64,000 bases of DNA from Faeciplasma sp900553675. GTDB lineage: Bacteria; Bacillota; Clostridia; Oscillospirales; Ruminococcaceae. The stretch lies in assembly GCA_958428235.1 (NCBI GenBank), contig CAUAFG010000015.1, positions 10,930 through 74,929 of the forward strand, written 5' to 3'. This document shows positions 59,079-64,000 of this stretch, piece after piece (the first letter of the stretch is position 1; each line of letters opens with the position of its first letter). Made by a program: the position numbers and the translations under genes. The notes below the pieces were generated by a model. The model had not been told where the DNA came from. It did no database searches and saw only the letters and a program-made list of their open reading frames with translations.

Positions 59079-60080
59079 TCACTTAGTTTCTAATAATTTT
59101 GTATCAGGCACACTCGGAAATACCTTTATCTTATCACTTATCTCAGGCAGGGTTTTTGACCAGTAATTCTTAGGAGACGGATCAATCAAATCCAATCTCT
59201 GAACAAGATCCGGAACAGAAATATATGTATCCCTGATAAATCCAGCATAATGTCTCAGGCTAATTCTTGCCGCCTCATGCTCGCCAAGCTCCTGATATGC
59301 CATTGCTTCGACTAAGGAAACCATATTTACAGCACACAAGCTCTCGCGAATTTCGCTCATTCTGCCGTTTATCTTATCAGGAGCAGCACCAGAGATTATT
59401 TTCTTAATAAAGCTCTCAGGCTGATCCTTGATAAACTCTACATTACTTTTCTGACTCAGCATTAATAGATTTCTGCTATCCTCAGCCGATAATGCGAGCT
59501 GTATAAGTGCCATTGCTTTCAGTTCCGGATTCTTTATCTCCATAGCCTGCAGCAGCTTCTGTTGGCAACTATATGCTGTAGCCAAACGGTCATACTCCTG
59601 ACCCATACGCACTTCTTCAACAGCAAGCTGTACCGCTTGAATCTCCTCGGCAATCTGTGCCATCTGCATCTGAGAGGAAAAGCTCGTCATAGCCTGTGTC
59701 ATTTCTGGAGCCATCTTAACCGATTTCAATGGAATTGTTGTAACAATCTTCTTTGTCTCAGGATTAATAAGTTTTGCCATAAGTGAACCATCTTTTTTTG
59801 TCATCAGCTTAAGAGCACCCTCTGCTATCTGCTGCTTTTGTTCATCAGTCAGCACAGCCTGTAATATTTCATCCGGAACCGCAGCTTTTACAGAATTAAT
59901 AAATGCAGGCACAGTATATAGTGCTTTCTCTATTTTCGAGAATGCAGTCTTTGCTCTTTTAAGCAACAGATTGGCTACTTCTGGAATCTCATCAAAATGC
60001 TGAGTAAGTTCCTCTTTGTATTCCGAGGCATCTATTATTTCCATGTCTTCAGATGGAATGATGATTGTTTCTTCGACCAT
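59079..60080 (-). CDS. Helical protein of unknown function
   Basis: 333 residues, no signal peptide, mostly helical. A Met/Gln-rich middle (MTSFSSQMQMAQIAEEIQAV) probably forms a coiled coil, and the middle third resembles helical repeats (LKAMALIQLALSAEDSRNL). I do not recognise the family. AAAGGATGA precedes the ATG. Together with the small zinc-ribbon membrane protein it could make a two-gene module beside the HNH gene. Confidence 0.65.
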   Translation of the reverse strand: MVEETIIIPSEDMEIIDASEYKEELTQHFDEIPEVANLLLKRAKTAFSKIEKALYTVPAFINSVKAAVPDEILQAVLTDEQKQQIAEGALKLMTKKDGSLMAKLINPETKKIVTTIPLKSVKMAPEMTQAMTSFSSQMQMAQIAEEIQAVQLAVEEVRMGQEYDRLATAYSCQQKLLQAMEIKNPELKAMALIQLALSAEDSRNLLMLSQKSNVEFIKDQPESFIKKIISGAAPDKINGRMSEIRESLCAVNMVSLVEAMAYQELGEHEAARISLRHYAGFIRDTYISVPDLVQRLDLIDPSPKNYWSKTLPEISDKIKVFPSVPDTKLLETK

Positions 60081-60489
60081 TTCAAATCATCCTTTCACGA
60101 TATTTCTATAATGAATTCCGAATTATTAAAAGCTCAATCTATTTCTTAACAGATGTAACTTCAATGTCATAGCCGAGCTATCCCATCATCCGGATAAACG
60201 TCTTATTAACTTTTTTACAGTACTCTTAATTGCTATTTCATATGATGGGCATGTTACAACCTTATCAGCAAGTTTTAAATGCGTAATCTGTTTATCTACA
60301 CATTTTAGTTTTACATCTTTTTCGATACTGTACTATAACATATCTTCAATACCTCATACAAGTTAATTTCAATTTCACTGTTAATACAATTTATTGTATC
60401 ACAAATACGACGGTATTTCAAGAACTATTTATGAACAGAAAAAAAGCTGAAAAAAATAACCATACTCTCAAGAATTCCAAAGACCGCTC
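60081..60489. other. Intergenic region with a possible gene remnant
   Basis: On the minus strand, 60200-60340 can be read as KCVDKQITHLKLADKVV followed by SYEIAIKSTVKKLIRRL before a stop, with no start codon and an upstream stop. It may be a decayed coding fragment. A hairpin AAAGACCG / CGGTCTTT (60479-60507) lies at the right end, around the stop of the next small gene. Nothing else is seen. Confidence 0.3.
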
Positions 60490-60660
60490 CTAAGCAGAAC
60501 GGTCTTTCTGATTTTCTTCAACCATCGCGCGAATTTTTGCATCGCGGACGGCTTTTTCAACCTTTGGGATATTCGCCTGAATAAACACCTTAAGTATGTA
60601 TTCGGCAGCGACATCCGCAGGGTTGGGATTATGAAATCTATAATTTAGTTTTTTCTTCAA
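60490..60660 (-). CDS. Small protein downstream of the relaxase
   Basis: 56 residues from a TTG at 60660 with AGGAGG 8 bases upstream. It reads KKKLNYRFHNPNPADVAAEY, then ILKVFIQANIPKVEKAV. I recall similar short proteins (NP...YILKVFIEAN) next to relaxase genes of Clostridial conjugative elements. It starts 18 bases after the relaxase stop. Role unknown, perhaps a mobilization accessory factor. Confidence 0.6.
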   Translation of the reverse strand: MKKKLNYRFHNPNPADVAAEYILKVFIQANIPKVEKAVRDAKIRAMVEENQKDRSA

Positions 60661-60678
60661 GGCGAGTGCCTCCTAATT

Positions 60679-61164
60679 CTATCTATTGGACATATAAATC
60701 AATCTGCCGGCGTTATGTCGACGAAGTATTCTGTTTATTAAGTCCATCATCTCATGATGTTCCTTTTTGGTACCGTGATATCTGTGACCGTCCTGAAAAC
60801 TCACGGGATTCATGACTATATGTATATGTGGATAAAATGAATCCTCATGGACTGCATATGCTGCCTGATATTCTCTTCCAAGGCAATAAACAATTTCTTC
60901 TGCTATTATGTTTGCTTCTTTACAACTTCTGATCTCGCCCTTATTGAAGGATATAATAAAGTGTCTGCACTGAACGCCATCCATTTTACCGTATTTTTCA
61001 GATACTTCATTCATACTCTGAGCGATATTGTTCGGGTCTATCATAGACCCTCCACGGAAGCCGTGAGGTGTTTTTGCAGGATTCATAATATATCCTATAA
61101 CCTGCTCCTTTGCTTTTAAATCGCGATACTTTCCTTTACAGTTTGCTGTCTTAAATATTGGCAT
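60679..61164 (-). CDS. Small relaxase (mobilization nuclease domain)
   Basis: 161 residues, holding only the N-terminal nuclease domain of a MobP-like relaxase: IGYIMNPAKTP, CRHFIISFNKGE and DSFYPHIHIVMNPVSFQDG, the HxHxxxN metal site. A Tyr nucleophile could be one of those near residues 12-24. Full relaxases are two to four times longer, so this is a mini form, as in some Ruminococcus elements, or a truncation. The ATG at 61164 has AGGAG upstream. Confidence 0.8.
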   Translation of the reverse strand: MPIFKTANCKGKYRDLKAKEQVIGYIMNPAKTPHGFRGGSMIDPNNIAQSMNEVSEKYGKMDGVQCRHFIISFNKGEIRSCKEANIIAEEIVYCLGREYQAAYAVHEDSFYPHIHIVMNPVSFQDGHRYHGTKKEHHEMMDLINRILRRHNAGRLIYMSNR

Positions 61165-61191
61165 ATAATCATCTCCTAATAATTCACGCAA

Positions 61192-61229
61192 GGGGAAGAA
61201 CGATGAAGTCCTTCCCCGCCGGGGTCCCC
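61192..61229. promoter_or_regulatory. Candidate oriT repeats upstream of the relaxase
   Basis: GGGGAAG / CTTCCCC (61192-61198 and 61211-61217), then CCCC-GCC-GGGG-T-CCCC up to 61229. GC-rich nested inverted repeats just upstream of a relaxase are typical of transfer origins. No known nick site can be assigned. Confidence 0.35.
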
Positions 61230-61322
61230 AATATGTTTTTAATATGTATGTTACTTTGTAAATTTTTACATTTGATTGTACATCGGTATCGGGCGTATTT
61301 TTATTGACAAAGTTGGGACTTA

Positions 61323-61691
61323 TTATATTCGCACGATGATTAGATGTCCGTCAAGATTTATCATTATTTCAGGAGATGCAAACATCTCCGCAAAGTGCGT
61401 TATAAGTTCAGGAGGTAGCGAAGTGAAGTCCTCCTCTCCCAGACCTACGATTAAGAATGTTCCGGCTATGTAGTCATATACGTTTCCCTGCTCATCGCGA
61501 AGGGCACGATTGAATGGCGAGGATTTCAGCTTGGATTCTTCGTCACAGACAAGTGCAGCAGGTTCTTCCCATGGATAAACAGCTTGAATGCATCCGCCCA
61601 CCTCATGTTGGAGCGATTCGAGAGTGTTCTCTATTTCTTTGATGTATGGCTTGCGCTCAGGTTCGATTACTAATACGGTTATTTTTGACAT
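61323..61691 (-). CDS. DUF3846 protein
   Basis: 122 residues: ITVLVIEPERKPYIKEIENTL, LQHEVGGCIQAVYPWEEP, NRALRDEQGNVYDYIAGTFLIVG (shown in parts), the pattern of DUF3846. This family is common in conjugative elements and phages of Firmicutes; its function is unknown. AGGAGG precedes the ATG. It is third in the run amidoligase, amidotransferase, DUF3846. Confidence 0.85.
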   Translation of the reverse strand: MSKITVLVIEPERKPYIKEIENTLESLQHEVGGCIQAVYPWEEPAALVCDEESKLKSSPFNRALRDEQGNVYDYIAGTFLIVGLGEEDFTSLPPELITHFAEMFASPEIMINLDGHLIIVRI

Positions 61692-61706
61692 TGGAATCCT
61701 CCTTTG

Positions 61707-62648
61707 CTATGCGAATATGAATTCTTCGATTTCGTCCAGAGTATAGCCCTCCGCCAAAAGCTCATCTATATCTTCAGGCATATATCCAAAATGAAATGCA
61801 ATATGTTTCATATCGTCGAGATACTGCTTCTCTGCCGGGTCTAATGCGACTGCTGACGGCTTGCTCGGAGCTGACCAGATATCTTCCCAGCCGTGATGGT
61901 ATGGATAGAAGCTGTAGTTATAATACAATCCCATATCGTCGAATTTGGAGCGGGACTGCTTTCCTGCGCTGTCTATCTTAAGAATATCTCCGCTTTCAAG
62001 CTTGACTCTTTCGTGCTTGCCGAAGTTAAGGCGAAGCTTTTTCAAACCTGCTTTGAGTATTTCTTCTGTTGAGGCATAGATATATACTCCTTTTTCAGGA
62101 TAATGGTATAGGCAAAGCGGGTTGTCTCCTTTGACAATATAGAGATTGTCGGCTGAGTCTAAAACCGTTATTGTCATGCTACCTTGCAATTGCTCAGCCA
62201 TATATCCGAGCGATTCAAAGCTCAATTCCTTCTTGCTTTCAATGAGCTGGACTGCAATATAGCTGTCAGTTTCAATATGGGTTAAAGGCAAGTTTTCGGT
62301 TTTCCTTATTTGCTCATCGTTGTAGATAACTCCGTTGTGGGCGAGAGCAAATGGAACATCAGCTCTGCCATAGAAAGGATGATTATTAAAGTTCAATTTC
62401 TCTGAACCCTGAGTAGCCATCCTTGTGTGACCCATAACTGCGCTTACTCCGTCGGACACGTTGTATCTCATGATATGCGCAGGAAGCGGGCGTTTGTATA
62501 TCCTGAGTTTTCCGTTATAGTTGTAAGCTATGCCGGTGGCATCGGTTCCACGTGCTTCGCAAGCGGTTGAGAGGACTGAAAGCAAGCGGTTCATTTGTCT
62601 TTTGCTAAGGCTATGATTGTAATCGAGTATTCCGAACAGACAGCACAT
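61707..62648 (-). CDS. Class II glutamine amidotransferase
   Basis: 313 residues. It begins MCC, so a Cys becomes the N-terminal nucleophile once Met is removed, as in GATase class II (PurF/GlmS-type) enzymes. Other family motifs: ARGTDATGIAYN, GHTRMATQG, NNHPF, ALAHNGVIYN and ETDSY. It frees ammonia from glutamine for a partner. The ATG overlaps the amidoligase stop by 1 base, so the partner is most likely that enzyme. A 48-base relic of its 3' end lies at 37229. Confidence 0.92.
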   Translation of the reverse strand: MCCLFGILDYNHSLSKRQMNRLLSVLSTACEARGTDATGIAYNYNGKLRIYKRPLPAHIMRYNVSDGVSAVMGHTRMATQGSEKLNFNNHPFYGRADVPFALAHNGVIYNDEQIRKTENLPLTHIETDSYIAVQLIESKKELSFESLGYMAEQLQGSMTITVLDSADNLYIVKGDNPLCLYHYPEKGVYIYASTEEILKAGLKKLRLNFGKHERVKLESGDILKIDSAGKQSRSKFDDMGLYYNYSFYPYHHGWEDIWSAPSKPSAVALDPAEKQYLDDMKHIAFHFGYMPEDIDELLAEGYTLDEIEEFIFA

Positions 62649-63838
62649 TATATTTCCTCCTCACTATTGACAGGCTCATTGATATAGATTTCACGTTCTT
62701 TTAGATACTGTATCAATTCTGGTTCTTTGCAAGACTTAACGAAAGATGTCCACGAAAGCTTTTGGATATCATTGTCGGACAAATAATAAGCCACCTCGCA
62801 GATGTTATTAACCAACTGCAAAGTGGCAAGGAGAGTGTTTAATTTGAGTGTACCTCTGAAAATGCGAAATTCTATTGTTTCATAGTTTTGAAGATTTACG
62901 CAGACATATCTGCCCTTGCTTGTTCCTTTTTTGACGTGTTCTAAAAGTTCCTTGGGAGTGTCTTTGTAGCCATAGCGGGCTGCCCAGTTGTCAAGCTGGC
63001 GTTGGGTTCTGCGTGAAAACTTAAGAAGCTCATCCCAGTGCTTTTCAAAGAAGAACAGTATGCGTCCTATACAAGCCTCCTGCTCCTCGATGGTTTTGCC
63101 TAATGAGGTTCTGCTGACGTGGACGTGAAGTCCGCAGGTTCCTGCCTGATGAGATATGTAACCCATACTTTTAGCTTCCCTTAGCACATCAGCCCATGGC
63201 ATTTTGTTTAAGTGATAGTCTAAAGTCATTGGATGGGTTACGATTTCAAAGCCATCGTGTAAAGAGCCATCGTGTTTGCAATAGATGTGGTCTGAAGCCT
63301 TGTTACCTATAGACATTATTCTATCTGCATTTCTGTCGCTTTCGCCCGCTTCGTCGATTTCAAGTTCTACCCCAAAAAATCTGTTGCCATTGCCGTAGAA
63401 TATTGGGTCGGGCTTGTAATAGTAGTCTTCTACTCCGCAGCCCCTTTCAAGTCTGCTGAAGCAATCATAGCAGTAAGGGTCATCGTCACATCGGTCACGA
63501 TAATAGGTGTCGTCGGCGTGGATTATCCTTCCACAATCGACACAGGTGTTGTAGTGGTCGTCGTAGCAATCCTGACATAACGGGATAGTTGTTGAGCCTG
63601 CGTTGTCCTCAAGCAGTAGCAGGCAACCGCAGTTGGAACAGACAACAGTGTTATCTGGAAGACAGCTTTCGCAGACATAAAAACCGCCCTCAACAATCGT
63701 GAGGGCGGACACCTGGTACTCTCTGTCACAGCAATGGCAGAAGCGGGTTTCTTCATGGGATTCGGGGACGGATGTTTCTGGCTTTCTTGTGTTTGCGCTT
63801 TTGTTGGTGTTAATGTTTGACATAGTTTTTTCCTCCAT
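62648..63838 (-). CDS. Amidoligase with N-terminal zinc ribbons
   Basis: 396 residues. The first 130 residues carry many CxxC pairs (CHCCDREY, CESC, CSNCGC, CQDC, CVDCGR, CYDC), several zinc ribbons. The amidoligase (COOH-NH2 ligase, glutamine-synthetase-like fold) follows: FFGVELEIDE, HDGSLHDGFEIVTHPMT, CGLHVHVSRT and YETIEFRIFRGTLK. Such enzymes join a carboxylate to an amine using ATP. With the amidotransferase it could make an amide or peptide-like product. The substrate is unknown. Confidence 0.88.
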   Translation of the reverse strand: MEEKTMSNINTNKSANTRKPETSVPESHEETRFCHCCDREYQVSALTIVEGGFYVCESCLPDNTVVCSNCGCLLLLEDNAGSTTIPLCQDCYDDHYNTCVDCGRIIHADDTYYRDRCDDDPYCYDCFSRLERGCGVEDYYYKPDPIFYGNGNRFFGVELEIDEAGESDRNADRIMSIGNKASDHIYCKHDGSLHDGFEIVTHPMTLDYHLNKMPWADVLREAKSMGYISHQAGTCGLHVHVSRTSLGKTIEEQEACIGRILFFFEKHWDELLKFSRRTQRQLDNWAARYGYKDTPKELLEHVKKGTSKGRYVCVNLQNYETIEFRIFRGTLKLNTLLATLQLVNNICEVAYYLSDNDIQKLSWTSFVKSCKEPELIQYLKEREIYINEPVNSEEEI

Positions 63839-63913
63839 GCAATTTTATTTATGTTCCGGGGTGCGTCGCCCCGTGCTACATGGGGATAATATACAATTGT
63901 AGATAAGAACAAT

Positions 63914-63947
63914 AACGGCTCAGGAGCTATTTTGCCCCTGAGCCGTT
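63914..63947. terminator. Hairpin, possible terminator
   Basis: AACGGCTCAGG / CCTGAGCCGTT, 11 perfect pairs, 12-base loop, upstream of the amidoligase gene. Confidence 0.5.
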
Positions 63948-63956
63948 CAGCCCGTC

Positions 63957-63985
63957 GAAAAAGCCAGCAACTCGCTGGCTTTTTC
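63957..63985. terminator. Terminator-like hairpin
   Basis: GAAAAAGCCAGC / GCTGGCTTTTTC, 12 perfect pairs, 5-base loop, with A/T runs suiting either direction. It likely ends the transcript of a gene beyond the window edge. Confidence 0.65.
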
Positions 63986-64000
63986 CAACAATCTGTGGTA

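Noticed and set aside
1..64000. CRISPR array or prophage
   Set aside because: No regularly spaced repeats, cas genes, capsid, tail, portal or terminase genes were seen on either strand.

Overview
The window looks like chromosome of a low-to-mid GC, Gram-positive, spore-lineage Clostridium relative, most likely Ruminococcaceae/Oscillospiraceae. The grounds are lipoprotein signals, strong AGGAGG ribosome sites, sigma-A promoters with 17-base spacers, a SpoIID homologue, Spo0A-type DNA-binding domains with 0A-like boxes, ComEC, a class II GalT and a pstSCAB-phoU-phoBR cluster. No rRNA gene, CRISPR array or prophage structural gene was seen; there is one tRNA, tRNA-Arg(CCT).

Layout. 1-1263: 5' end of a GH43-like lipoprotein gene and its AraC regulator. 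1616-8018: complete phosphate uptake and sensing operon. 8024-19050: housekeeping genes (ferredoxin-type aldo/keto reductase, galT, sugar ABC ATPase, 2-hydroxyacid dehydrogenase, and proB and proA separated by two unrelated genes). 19107-23401: SpoIID homologue lacking the expected catalytic Glu, tRNA-Arg behind a long leader hairpin, MarR, and a tandem P-II/DUF1538 operon. 23542-27272: AAA15 ATPase plus TOPRIM-like protein next to a large serine recombinase, a likely mobile defence cassette. 27591-40373: MATE/MarR, a DUF3990/DUF3791-HTH pair, an aldehyde/alcohol dehydrogenase operon with a frameshifted ADH, ComEC, DUF1848, Fic, and a MerR/hydrolase pair.

40641-43208: two near-identical stand-alone Spo0A C-terminal-domain genes, as roughly 500-bp direct repeats, flank a decayed DUF3990 gene with two small partners. 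43428-52118: the most unusual locus, a six-gene operon of two dynamin-like GTPases, a small membrane protein, a 1094-residue HerA/FtsK-like ATPase with a glycine-zipper segment, an HNH-type nuclease and an immunity-like protein. It has a leader that can fold into a terminator at the front, a terminator at the end, and a WYL regulator just upstream. 53554-57231: Ser/Thr kinase with an outside leucine-rich-repeat region, plus a partner of unknown function.

57571-64000: accessory genes leading into a conjugative or mobilizable element: HNH endonuclease, small zinc-ribbon membrane protein, mini-relaxase with a candidate oriT, DUF3846, class II glutamine amidotransferase and zinc-ribbon amidoligase. 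A short relic of the amidotransferase gene near 37,250 shows that a related element or gene once lay elsewhere in this chromosome.

All family names are from recognising motifs by eye. No database search was run, and promoter and hairpin calls are from reading the sequence.
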